This document shows, one piece after another, positions 36,063-48,400 of a DNA stretch of 64,000 bases. Position 1 is the first letter of the stretch. Every line of letters begins with the position of its first letter. The notes under the pieces were generated by a model, which was given only the letters and a program-made list of their open reading frames with translations, had not been told where the DNA came from and ran no database searches. The stretch lies in assembly GCA_947561395.2 (NCBI GenBank), contig OX387190.1:39110392-39174391 (forward strand). The letters run 5' to 3'. Position numbers and translations under genes: made by a program. This stretch comes from Buxus sempervirens. Lineage: Eukaryota > Streptophyta > Magnoliopsida > Buxales > Buxaceae.

Positions 36063-39000
36063 TCAAACTGCTTATCTGGTTCACTGCAATTGACAGGAAG
36101 GGACTGAATCAAATTCTGTGCTCTATCATGCTCTAGCATTTTGTGCGTGTATGTCTTGCCATGGTTTCCATGATATGGGACCTATATATTTCTCTTCCTT
36201 TGTGAATCACCAAGCACCAAGTTGCAGAGTAACAGTATCTTGTCTCTTTTATGTAGACCGAAGAGTTAAGCCCTATGGTTTACAGTAAAATTTCAAAATT
36301 TTGCATGGATAGTTAAATCCCAGTAGAAAATTTTGTTGTACTCATCATGTTTTATTCCTTGGTGACATGAAAGTGCATATGATATTTGTTTTACCTGAAT
36401 CCATTCAAGTTGTATTTTCCATTAGTAGAAAAATTGGACTCATGAAACAAGGCTTTCTGCTTCAGAAATGAGAAGAATAATCAGAAGATGTAACATAAAC
36501 ATGGTAAATAGTTAGAAAGGAAGTCAATTTATCAGACATTTAGAATTGTTTTTTGATGAAATTTTCCGCTTTGGACTGTGCTAAGGAGAGGACTTGGATT
36601 CTATGTTTGACTTTATGCTTCCATAACTCCAATCTGTGCAGTTGTAATTCTCTATTTCTAGTATTTACTTACAAGATGGTTTATGAGGCTAAGCGAATAT
36701 TAACATGCAGCTTGTATGGTGCAATATATATTTAGTTGTGAGATGTGTTTGCAATATACGATACATATTTATGAAAGCATCTCTCTCTATGCATAAGCTA
36801 TATGGCTCATTTTGTATATTTTGTAATCATATAAATGTACATAATGTTTTTGAACTGGGAGGTTTCTTTTGTTTTTTTTTTAGTTTTATTTTTGGGCATC
36901 ACTCTTTCCGGTGGTTTATTTTGCCCCTTTTTTTGTTATTTTCTTTCTTTTGGATTATTATACATGTCCCTAATTTGAGTGATTTAATTCATTCCAACAT
37001 TGCTGTCTCATACTTTACCATCTGAATTGACGAAATATTGTGAAAGGGTAAAATAGTCTTTCCAAATTTTATTTCAAAGAGAATGGTAGTTTCTTGTGCT
37101 TTGGTCTTGATTTATGTTACAACTAACATTCCATAAATTTGATGAGAATCGATGAATGTGAGGAAAACAATCTTTGTAACAAACACAGAGGGGCTGCTCC
37201 TGCTATTCACTTTCATCACCTGCTATTAATGAATAAAAAGTTGGAAGCATCCCTTCTGGTACTGTTGCACTCCTCCCCAAAATACCTCTTCACAAATTTG
37301 AATTACCAATTTGATATAACCTGTATGAAATGTGGAATTGCCAATTTTAATTAATTTTCATTTGGGAACAGATTTTCCGTAGCATGTTAGTGTTATCAGA
37401 TTTGTTTTCCTGCAGTGTTTTGTGGTTCTGCAGAGAAGGGGAGCACTGATGGCTGGGTATAGAGCTAGAGACGACTTCTATCACCTGTTAAATACTGTTT
37501 TGATCAGGGATTTGGTTATGGGAAAATGAAATTTCTTTCTGAATCAAATTATCAAATATTCATATTTCTTTTATGTAATGAAATTTCTTTATTTTTGTCC
37601 CTTATTATTTTTGAGTTGATGCCTGCTTAGTTGCTTTTCAGATTTTTTTTTTCATATGGAATCTGGGTGGTGGTGGAAGTGGTTCGAGGATTTGGTATTG
37701 AATGCTCTTGCATTTTGGAGTAACTCAATATTTTCTTTTATAGTTTTCGGTTTGAATATTTATATTATCTCTGCAAGTAACTCAATGTTTCTTTGTTCTG
37801 TTGTATTCCTTTTCCTTAACCCCACCTGTCCACAAATCAAAGTCTGCCTGTTAGTGGCACACCTGTTTAGATCTTTGGGTAGATTTCTTTAGAGAATGGG
37901 CAGTTGAATCATTTCATGGATTTGGGATTGTATAAGTCATTTTCCTACTTTCTTATTCTATTTGCATGTAGTTATCTTAGCAAGCAATTCATAATTCTTT
38001 GTGCTGGATTTTACCTCTTCTGCAAATCAAAGCCGACCTGTTTGATCAAATTCCTGATCAAGTAATGGTATTTCATTTTTCCCTATCAATTCTTTTGTAA
38101 AGTTTCTTACTGTCGTCAAGGTTCATGAGTTTGACTCTTTTCCTCTGGGTTCACCAGCATGTGTGCTTGTCCAATCAAGCATTCTTATCCTATGGTTCCA
38201 GAATTACTACAGATAATTCTTTTTGCGGTGAAATGTCAGTTCCTGTTGCACAATGATCTGTTCTGAGTTCCATAATTTTTCACCATGGTTCTAGGCTTAT
38301 TGCCAAAATTTACAGGATCTAGTCTTATGTATCTTGCTTCCATCAAAAGACTGTACTAGCGATTTGTGAGTTTTCTATGATTATCATTGTTTAGACCGGT
38401 TTATGTTATGCTAGCTAGTCTGTTTGAAGCAGTTACTCTTGTGTCATCCTATCATGAATGTCAATATTCCTCTAGCTTCACTGAATTTATCAGTTCTGGG
38501 TTGCAGTACCAAACATGTTCATTTGTGGCTCAGTTTTCTGGATCTGTCAGTTTGGTTATCAAGACAGAATCAAGTACCAGTGGCCTTGATTTTTGTTTCA
38601 GTCTTAATTACCCTATTACATGGTGGTAATACTCAGCCCAAGGCCACTGGTTAGTTGCCAGTGTATGATGATGCTGATAATTACTTATGTTGACTAGTCA
38701 TTCTTGTATTCCACTAGCTTTGACATTGTCAACAATATATAATAGTTAGATGGCAAATGAAACCTTGAAATCAATTGTATCAATTTTCCAGGATGCATGC
38801 TTCCAGATTATAGCTCAACTCAATCTCTGCCTATGTGACTGCGTGGAGCTCAATAGGTCAATGCTATCACTTGGATCTTACCCTTGCATATTTTTTTGAA
38901 GTCACTGCTTAGCTTAGTCAATTAGCCAGTAGGAGCATAGCCGATAACATGTTATTGAGCAGATCTGTTATTCTATAATTTTTTTTATTTCATTTATCTA

Positions 39001-40101
39001 TTTATTTTGTGATCCTGTAGGTTTCATTTTCATAAACTGTATTGGCTTTACCATTGTAAGGTGTCTGCTGAAGCCTGCCATGTTCAGCCCACAAGCATTA
39101 TGGTTCTGAAAGATCCTAAAGGACGATGATCAGAATCATGATATGTCATTATGCGTGAGTGATATATCTTTCCATCCAACTGCTGCTATGCCCCTATGAG
39201 TTGAATTTTTTCCTTTATTTTTATTGTTGCTGCTGTTGGTGATTTTTATTTGCTAATTTTTAGTTTTATTTTCATGGTGTTGGTGATGAGTGGCTGCTAT
39301 TGGTGTTATTAATGGAGATTATTCTAAAAGATATTGTTGTAATACTTGAGTCATCGGACTGAACCTATCACATGCAGTACAAGAGACGGGAGAAAAGGAA
39401 TGGATTTTTGGAGATTTCTTGGCCTTAAATGAAAACCAAAGCTCTCCATTCTTGAGTTTATCCAAGTCAATTGGTGATTGGTTTTTCTCTCAAATTTGGT
39501 ACTTTGTGGTTATCTTGGAAATCAAGGAAATCCTGCCCGGTTCCTGGCACTCATGATGCTATATTTGCACTACATCTGTAGCATCCAAGGACGAGTTTAA
39601 GGGGGATAGGGAAGCATGATGTGACAGCATGGTCAACAGTGGCAATGGGCTTGCATGGGGGATGTTAATATCATCTTCCTGCTGTTTTAGATTGGGTGGA
39701 GTGGTAGTATGTCGATTTAGAGGTTACTATTTTGCAGTCTTTTTCTGGCCCTACTACCCAATCCGCTGATGGGTAGATTATTTTCTTTATATAAGCTCTT
39801 TCATTGGCTATCAAAAACAATTACATTGTTAAAGACATCTTATACTCAGATTCATGAGTGATCCATTCTTGTTCATCATGGGATCGTGTAATTGGTTTGT
39901 TCCAGTTAATGGCAATTATGACGTTTTAACTTGGGTGTAAGAATAATTGATTGGAATTAGAGACTGAAATGGCAGATACAGGTTAAATACTTAGGCTTTG
40001 ACTACCCATACTACAGCCTTTGCACCTAATTTTGAGATGTTGAACCTTAAAAGCTCCTGCATGTAACAGCAAATAGTTGTTAATAGCAGATTTATTAGAT
40101 T
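36063..40101. other. 3' UTR then intergenic DNA, no supported gene
   Basis: The first 300 bases are probably the PPR gene's 3' untranslated end. The rest is T-rich on the plus strand, with short frames lacking motifs. About 39590-39830 ends in TTGGCTATCAAAAAC and resembles the 3' end of a LINE, but no duplication was found. The downstream gene converges from the minus strand. Confidence 0.45.
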
Positions 40102-41560
40102 CTAATAGTAGTCTCCTCTGATAAACTCATTCAGACGCCTCTTCTCCTGCTCTTGCTGTTCCACCACTGCTCGAACAACATCTACAATAGAAATCATGCC
40201 TACTATCTTTCCATCAATGACTGGCACATGCCGTACATGATTTTCTGTGGAGATGAAAAACGATGATTTCTCAGTTCTTACTAATAATTTTAGCACAGTT
40301 ATCAGTGTTTGTAAGTTGCCACTTTTCTGAATAATAATCTTTTGCTAACCTGTCATAAGTTGCATTGCTTTTAGAATGTTTGTATCTGAAGTTACAGTTA
40401 TCAACCTGTTCTGCAGATGATAAGGATCAAGGATGCATTAGAAATGACAATATGAGATAATCATACTCCAGATAAGATTGGAAAATTAGGTAGTAAGACC
40501 TAACCTCATCGGTCATGATTTCCCCGACTTTTGTTGACTTGGAAGATCTTTCCTGTCCAATTATCTTCCTTAAATAGTCTGTTTTCACAGTCATTGAGCC
40601 ATCAAGAACAAGTAAATTGGTTTTATGTTATCTTGTATGTGTAGATAAATTAGAGAAAGCTTCAATATTTACAAGTTAATTCAGAAGGAATGATGATCTG
40701 TATCAAAGAAAACTTTCCATATGGTTAGTGCCATACAATTTTATTTGAGCTTTTTTTTTATCAGTAATGATATATTTTATACATAATAATCAAAATAGAT
40801 ACAAACAGCAAAGCATTAAGCACACTAGCCCACAAGAAGTGGGATGTACGAGTACCTAACCAATGAAAAAACTGATGCTACAATTTTATGTGAGTTTCTG
40901 AAGGCATGAATAGAGCTTCGGGTTATAGAACAAAGAGTACCAGCTTACCTCAAAGGTTGAGTTGATTTGTGAATTTTTAATTTTCTTATGTCTCAACTCT
41001 CTTGGGATTGTATATTAACTAGTGCCTAAAAGCCAAGTTTTGCATTTTTTTTTTTTTGTATTTTCTCTCCCCACCTGCTATGGTGCAATGTGTAGAACAG
41101 AGTGCAACAATGTAGTGGATTGGCATTACCTCTTTCTGTAATGATCCCTGCAATATATTTTTGCTCCCCTGGCTTTAGAACTACCAGAGATCCGACATTA
41201 CTACTTGCCATCTGCAATTTTTATATCTTTTTGTGAATTTAATTAATACTTGATTTTGAATTTGGAAGATCTTTGTTGAACTTGACATAAACCTACCTGC
41301 TTCACGGCATGATATACAGTGTCATCCGTGCGGCACCAGAGCCAAGAACCATTTTTATCATCTCCCTTTGTCATCAGAACTTCTGCCACTGTCGTATTTT
41401 CCAGACCCTTTTGTTGCATGGCGGGAGAGGAGACCACACAATCGAAACGTGAGAATGTGTTGGACCTCCTGGCAACATCTCTTGCACAAGAGTGCATTGG
41501 TGTTGGTGGTTTAAGTATGGCTTGGCAAGATTGCAGAGCTTGGATGATAATTCCCCTCAT
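40102..41560 (-). CDS. CBSX3: Two-CBS-domain protein, CBSX3-like
   Basis: Five coding exons on the minus strand, all GT-AG and in phase: 41560-41297, 41211-41130, 40578-40505, 40410-40350 and 40244-40102, giving 207 residues against about 206 for Arabidopsis CBSX3 (At5g10860). The N-terminus (MRGIIIQALQSCQAILK..) is basic and Ser-rich, as for mitochondrial import. CBS domain 1 spans about 60-125 (GSWLWCRTDDTVYHAVKQ, VGSLVVLKPGEQ, IAGIITERDYLRKII). CBS domain 2 spans about 138-200 (LITVTSDTNILKAMQLM, HVRHVPVIDGKIVGMISIVD). CBS pairs bind adenosine ligands; CBSX3 is reported to modulate mitochondrial thioredoxin-o. An acceptor six bases upstream of the ATG implies a non-coding first exon. The frame is intact, and a LINE tail lies in intron 2. 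Confidence 0.9.
40734..40894 (-). mobile_element. 5'-truncated LINE tail with target-site duplication
   Basis: TACAATTTTAT(T/G)TGAG occurs at 40734-40749 and 40879-40894. The 129 bp between them, read on the minus strand, ends ..ATCATTACTGATAAAAAAAA, a typical plant LINE 3' end. It lies in intron 2 of the CBSX3-like gene. Confidence 0.7.
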
Positions 41561-43310
41561 TTTGAACCTGAAAAATACAATTCTTAAGCATGTACCACAT
41601 TTAAATGATGAACATCCAAGCATCTTTCTGGAGACTCAACTTTGACATGCAATTAACGATAATACCAGCTTCAGACTCAACAATTCTAGTTTTATTTCAG
41701 GCCTTGTTTTTGCCTACCAGACAATATATATCCATCCACCTTCCAGATTACATGTCGAAAGTTAAGGTCTCTCTTATTTTGTGATTTACAGTCTACGGGT
41801 TTGCTGCTCAACTTGAAAGAAGAAAAAAGGAAGAGCAAAAGATGATAAATGCAGGCGCCAGAGAAGGAAATTTTTAATTAGGAGGCAGTAGACCTCTTAA
41901 TCAACAGAAGGCATCTTGTAAGATACCATTACATTTTCTTACCGTACAGGAGGTTTGCAAGATCCACAATTTTGTGAATTAAATGCGATAAGAAACAGGT
42001 ATGGACAAGCTAGCTAATGAATCCCTGAACAGACAATGCATCTTGAGATTCTGTAGCAGGAGATTGAAACCTATTCAACCAGATATCATGCAATTTAACA
42101 TGAGAGGGGGAGGAACATACGTCTGGAAGCAGAGACCTGGAACAGATTCTCGATTCTTGGTGAAAATAGCTAATACAAGCATCTTCCACCTCAATTGCAA
42201 TTTGAAGGGATAATGGAGAAGCATCTTTCATCTGCATTCTGCAGACCCTTCGTTACTTGAATGACAGAGCAGGTAAAGGGAACCTCTGAGATACTGATAC
42301 TTTACTTGCTGATACATATACACCGTTGTGGTGAGGATAACCCAAGGCTCCAACGTTCCCAACAAAAGAAAGGAACAAGGCAATAAATTTTCTTGTAATT
42401 AATTGTGGTGGTTTGTGTATAAAGTGGCCATATGAGAGACCTTGTTATTGTCAAGAATTTATCCTCAGAAGACCTGTATCAATCAATATGCTATGACTGT
42501 GCCCTATTACCAAAAAAAAAAAATGCTATGACTGTGCCCTAGATCGGATTCCCAATTTAACTGTTACGAAGATCTCTACCATTAATGTTTTGTGGAAGGA
42601 GAAAGGTCTGCTTCCAATCTGAAATCAAAATCTAGAATACTTATGAAAATCATAATTAAAAAAAAAAGGAACTTGAAGATGCAGACATGGGACGAGCTTA
42701 TGAACTTCGCCGTTGCCAGAGAGTTGCAGAGAGGGTGTTTTCTAAACCTTTGACTTTAAAACGGCCATTAAGTCTATGGATCTTGAATGGGTGTTAAGAT
42801 GCAATGCCATGATTCTTCACGATTTTCCTTTTCTGGTTTGTCATGTTTCTATTAATCTTTGTTCTCAATACATTTCTCATTGTTAGCACAAGTAAATGAA
42901 AACAAATGAGGGAAAGAATAAGGTGCTCAGAATCAGTTGAGAATGGAGGAGTTTGTCCTCATATTACACTCTTTCTTAGAGAGCTCAGATTAACGAGATG
43001 TATCTTCATCATCGCACCTTTTTCCTTTTCCCCTTTCCTCCCGTTCACCAAATCAAGATTTCAGAGGAAGAACGAGAGAGAAGGATGATTAGTATAGGGC
43101 TCAACACAGAGGGTGATCGCAGGCAGAGAGAGACTAGTATCAATAGATTACAGAGAAAGTCACAAGAGAAATGACCAGAATGGAATGGATCGCACTCGAG
43201 TGAGAACCATGAGAGAGAGAGGATCCAAAGGAGACTACAAGGTTCCATTGTGTTATACTCTCATCTCACCAGCCTTGACCTGCCGCCTCAACTGATTAAA
43301 GATTAGGGTT
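41561..43310 (-). other. Likely leader intron and promoter of the CBSX3-like gene
   Basis: The first coding exon has an acceptor (TTTTTCAG) just upstream of its ATG, so a non-coding exon must lie farther up, perhaps in the purine/pyrimidine-rich block about 42990-43300. No coding sequence is apparent on either strand. Confidence 0.35.
42488..42541 (+). mobile_element. Minute LINE-tail insert with target-site duplication
   Basis: ATGCTATGACTGTGCCCTA occurs at 42488-42506 and 42523-42541, a perfect 19 bp duplication. Only TTACC plus an A run separates the copies. The lack of divergence suggests it is young. Confidence 0.75.
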
Positions 43311-43650
43311 TGATGGGGGATCGATAGCCTATTTTTATAACGATAACGACGAGGGAGAAAGGGTAGGTTAGGTACTCAGATCGAGATTACGATAGCACCC
43401 TTGGTAGATTGGGTATTTGAGGAAAGGATCGATATCCTGGACTGTTGGGCCTTCTTTAGAGCCGAGTATGTTTACACTAATGGGACGCCCCTTCAAATCA
43501 GAATGGCATGTTACAGGACTAACAGATTGAGAATGGCAGCTTGTTATCTTGATACGAAGCTTGAATTTGTTACAAACCTTGGATTGGTCTTGGCAAATGA
43601 ATTTGTTATGTGGGTTATAAAAGTGATGATCGTGTGCAGTATTGATTCAT

Positions 43651-43745
43651 TTTACAGCATGTACAGCAACACGGTGATGTGAGACCTACAAATTATTCAC
43701 TTTGGTAGGCCTCACATCAATGTCTCTTGCTGTACATGCTGTAAA
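43651..43745. repeat. 95 bp hairpin, MITE-like
   Basis: TTTACAGCATGTACAGCAA at 43651 pairs with TTGCTGTACATGCTGTAAA ending at 43745. Inner parts (GTGATGTGAGACCTAC against GTAGGCCTCACATCAATG) pair with a few mismatches around a loop of about 10 bases. It could be a very small MITE or a transcribed hairpin. Confidence 0.75.
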
Positions 43746-44128
43746 TAGGATCTGCATTGCAGACGATATGCAATCTGTTAATGAACATGTATTTCTTCCT
43801 CTATTTCTCCTTTTAAAAACAATTTTACTTTTTCCCAAAAATAAAAAATACTTTTTCCCACGTGCTTATCCTTCCACATAAACGCTCTAATCATCTCCCG
43901 CACTTCATCAAATGCCTCTTGATGGAACATATCTCTCCATCTTATACTTGTTTTCATATCTAAGAAGTTTCTTTCCTTTTCAGATATTCCAAGAATGGCA
44001 TCATTGGCATTTTATAGCAAGGAGCAATACTGGTCTAACAATACCTTGGTATACAGATTTCTTTTATTTCTATAGTAAGAAGCCTCCATCCGAGTGTAAG
44101 ATATCAAAAATTTAAACAAGGCCCATAT
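43746..44128. other. Intergenic, no supported gene
   Basis: A/T-rich DNA with no motif-bearing frame or repeat that I can define. Confidence 0.4.
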
Positions 44129-44455
44129 GGTTAGGACTAGCAATACGGTGGGTTTTAGTAAACCTAAACCCAACCCAATAAGGGTTTAGTCAATACCAAA
44201 CCCTAACCCACCCTTATCGAATTGCTAACTAAGCAACTTGGGGTTGACCTTGTTGTAGTATAAAATAGAAAAATAATGTGTTTTTTATATAAATTAATAA
44301 TATATTTATTAATAAAAATATATATTTTTTATATATGATATACATGAAAATAATACGTTAAATATATACAAATAATGTTTTAATAGATCAAGTTTAGGGT
44401 TAGGCTTAACCTAAACCCAATTTTGGCAATACCAAGCCCTAACCATTACAAGCAG
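44129..44455. mobile_element. Probable foldback MITE
   Basis: GGTTAGGACTAGCAATACGGTGGG near 44130 resembles the reverse complement of TTGGCAATACCAAGCCCTAACC near 44425-44450. Inner CCTAAACCCAA blocks occur on both sides of an AT-rich centre. No coding capacity. The ends are approximate. Confidence 0.45.
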
Positions 44456-44589
44456 CGCAAGTTACCTATTTAACCTACCTGTTTCTATCCCTATGATATG
44501 ATGCATATAAAATATATATGGTCCATTTTTAATTTGCTTAATTATCCACTAAAAATGGTAATTTTGGCAAATGTTTGTAATTCTAGCTC

Positions 44590-44597
44590 TATAAATA
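44590..44597 (+). promoter_or_regulatory. TATA-box candidate
   Basis: TATAAATA lies about 890 bp upstream of the Pro/Gln-rich reading frame. The leader between contains repeated GCTCTA and CTCTAAAG words and no earlier in-frame start. Assignment to this gene is tentative because of the distance. Confidence 0.35.
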
Positions 44598-45485
44598 GCG
44601 AACTTGGTTACAAGGAGAAACAAAAATGAGATCATAATTTTGCTCTAAAAAGAAATGCTCTATATAACACATTCTAGTTAAGGAGCCCTAAAGAAATGCT
44701 CTACCAAGAAAACACTCACCATCCAAGGGAAAAAGGAGAGCTTCTCTATAAAGAAAAAACCTTCCTCTAAAGGAAAGGAGAAATTCTCTATAAAAGTTAA
44801 AAGCAGATACCATATTTCTTCCTGAGCTAAGGTATATACCATTGTTCTACCATGTTTCTTCCTAAAGAGGCTTTTGCTCTACCATCAAAGTCGAATCAAA
44901 CACAAAACATGAAGTGGAAAATCACTCTGAAATTCAAAAGCACTCGCAAATCAGAGGGTGCTCAAGTGATCGATCATAAAAACAGAGTTAAATCCTTGAT
45001 TTCATTACGCTTTCATAATTTTTGGCCACTATATTTTGTGTGACATCAAAATACACAAAATTCCATGGCTATCGAAGAAGCAAGTCCATAACTTTTACTT
45101 ATCCTTCTAACATTCACCAAGCACCATTGACGTGAAACCAAAAGAAGCAACCGAAACCGAAATTACAGATTCCCTGGCTACAAGCAAGTCCATAAGAAAA
45201 TCCTAGATTTCTCCATTTTGTAAGGCTTGTATCAACAAAAGAGCCAAACAAGCTTGTCTAAGAATAAAATGAAACTACCTTACCAACAAACAAAAAGAGA
45301 AAGGAAAAAGGAAAAAGGAAAAAGGGTGACCCGAGAGACATCTCGCACCAAACGTCTAAACAACTCAAGGAATCGGATTGAAGCTATATTTCTGTCAAAC
45401 CTAATCAGACTAACTCAAGTCATCACCTTCAGACAGAAACAAATCCAATTACCCAACCTTAACCAGACCATCCAAACAACCAGAT

Positions 45486-48400
45486 ATGGCAGGCACAGGC
45501 AGACAACGATTCCCCTTCCGGTTACCTTGGGCAATAAGCATAGCCCCAACACCCGTGCGTGCTCCACCTACATTCCGACCCCCAACCCAACCCCCCACCA
45601 CCACAATACCCACCTTTCAGCAACCTCCACTTCAGCCTCCAAAAAAAGCACCATCACCACCCTTGTCCGAACCAGAAACTCAGCCTCTGCCCCCATCACC
45701 ATCTCATTCAGTGCCACCATCCAAAATTGCCTCAGACCCACAGCCACCATTGGATTCTGTACCACAGCCACAAACTGACTCTCAAGAGCCTTCATCACCA
45801 TCTGAGATACCACCTCAGTCACTACAAGCCTCTCAGCCTCCTTCTCCACCCCTTGAAGCTTCTGATCAACCCCAGAAAACCCCACAGATCATAACCACCC
45901 AGCCTCCACCTCCTATCCAAGAACCAACACAATCGATTGTCCAGACATCCCCAGAACCTTCTCCATTTCAGACAGCCCCTCCACTAGAGGCAACAGCCCA
46001 AGTAGCTGATCAGCCCCCATCGCCGTCAAAGCAAGATTCTCAAATGAAACGGACAACTCAAGCGTCTCCACAAAGGCAAGCCCCTCAATTGGAGCCTATA
46101 ACTCAAGCAAGCTTTCAGCTCTCATCTCCATCAGAGGAAGATCTACAGTTGCAACCCACAACCCAAGCAGGCTTTCAACCTTCCCCATCTCACAAGGCCA
46201 CCCAGCCCCCATTGGATTTTGTACCACAGCCACAAACTGACTCTCAGCAACCTTCATCACCATCTGAGATACCACCTCAGTCACTACAAGCCTCTCAGCC
46301 TCCCTCGCCACCCCTTGAAGCTTCTGATCAGCCCCAGAAAACCCCACATATCATAACCATTCCTATCCAAGAACCCACACAATCAACTGTCCAGACATCC
46401 CCAGAACCTTCTCCATTTCAGACAGCCCCTCCACTAGAGGCAACAGCCCAAGCAGCTGATCAACCCCCATCACCGTCAAAGCAAGATTCTCAAATGAAAT
46501 GGACAACTCAAGCGTCTCCACAAAGGCAAGCCCCTAAATTGGAGCCTACAACTCAAGCAAGCTTTCAGCTCTCATCTCCATTAGAGGAAGCCCTACAGTT
46601 GCAACCCACAATCCAAGCAGGCTTTCAACCTTCACCATCTCACAAGGCCACCCAGCCCCCATTGGATTCTGTACCACAGTCACAAACTGACTCTCAGCAG
46701 CCTTCATCACCATCTGAGATACTACCTCAGTCACTACAAGCCTCTCAGCCTCCCTCGCCACCCCTTGAAGCTTCTGATCAGCCCCAGAAAACCCCACATA
46801 TCATAACCACCCAGCCTGCACCTCCTATCCAAGAACCCACACAATCAACTGTCCAAACATCCCCAGAACCTTCTCCATTTCAGACAGCCCCTCCACTAGA
46901 GGCAACAGCCCAAGCAGCTGATCAACCCCCATCGCCGTCAAAGCAAGATTCTCAAATGAAATGGACAACTCAAGCGTCTCCACAAAGGCAAGCCCCTAAA
47001 TTGGAGCCTACAACTCAAGCAAGCTTTCAGCTCTCATCTCCATCAGAGGAAGCCCTACAGTTGCAACCCACAATCCAAGCAGGCTTTCAACCTTCACCAT
47101 CTCACAAGGCCACCCAGCCCCCATTGGATTCTGTACCACAGTCACAAACTGACTCTCAGCAGCCTTCATCACCATCTGAGATACTACCTCAGTCACTACA
47201 AGCCTCTCAGCCTCCCTCGCCACCCCTTGAAGCTTCTGATCAGCCCCAGAAAACCCCACATATCATAACCACCCAGCCTGCACCTCCTATCCAAGAACCC
47301 ACACAATCAACTGTTCAGACATCCCCAAAACCTTCTCCATTTCAGACAGCCCCTCCACTAGAGGCAACAGCCCAAGCAGCTGATCAGCCCCCATCGCCGT
47401 CAAAGCAAGATTCTCAAATGAAACGGACAACTCAAGCGTCTCCACAAAGGCAAGCCCCTCAATTGGAGCCTATAACTCAAGCAAGCTTTCGGCTCTCATC
47501 TCCATCAGAGGAAGCCCTACAGTTGCAACCCACAACCCAAGCAGGCTTTCAACCTTCCCCATCTCACAAGGCCACCCAGCCCCCATTGGATTCTGTACCA
47601 CAGCCACAAACTGACTCTCAGCAGCCTTCATCACCATCTGAGATACCACCTCAGTCACTACAAGCCTCTCAGCCTCCCTCGCCACCCCTTGAAGCTTCTG
47701 ATCAACCCCAGAAAACCCCACATATCATAACCACCCAGCCTCCACCTCCTATCCAAGAACCCACACAATCAACTGTCCAGACATCACCAGAACCTTCTCC
47801 ATTTCAGACAGCCCCTCCACTAGAGGCAACAGCCCAAGCAGCTGATCAGCCCCCATCGCCGTCAAAGCAAGATTCTCAAATGAAACAGATAACTCAAGCG
47901 TCTCCACAAAGGCAAGCCCCTCAATTGGAGCCTATAACTCAAGCAAGCTTTCAGCTCTCATCTCCATTTGAGGAAGCCCTACAGTTGCAACCCACAACCC
48001 AAGCAGGCTTTCAACCTTCCCCATCTCACAAGGCCACCCAGCCCCCATCACTTACCTCTCAGCATGAACCACCATCAGATAAGACAATTCAAACACAACA
48101 GATACAGCCTCAGGTTGTGACCAAAGATGAGACAGACTTTGGCACCCAAAACCAAACAACATGGGATGCAACCTCTCAACCGGACCATATGGCAAAACAG
48201 CCTCCACAAATAGCAGACACTCTTGCCCCAGGTGCACCTACGACTGCAGCAGCTCAAGCGACACCTGTCCAGCCACAGAGTTTAGATTATTCAGTTGACA
48301 CAGTTGGTCTCGTGCATCCTCCAAACTCAGAAACAAAACCATCTGAGATACAAGAAGGGGTGCAGAAAACAGAACCAAAAGCAGAACCTATGGAAGGAGA

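Noticed and set aside
45227-45778. 183-residue plus-strand frame overlapping the start of the Pro/Gln-rich gene
   Set aside because: It overlaps the long repeat frame in another phase and has only low-complexity Lys/Thr/Asn text, so it is a shadow frame.
46096-47721. Repeated 83-residue minus-strand frames inside the repeat array
   Set aside because: They recur at exactly the DNA repeat period on the opposite strand, so they are a by-product of the repeats.
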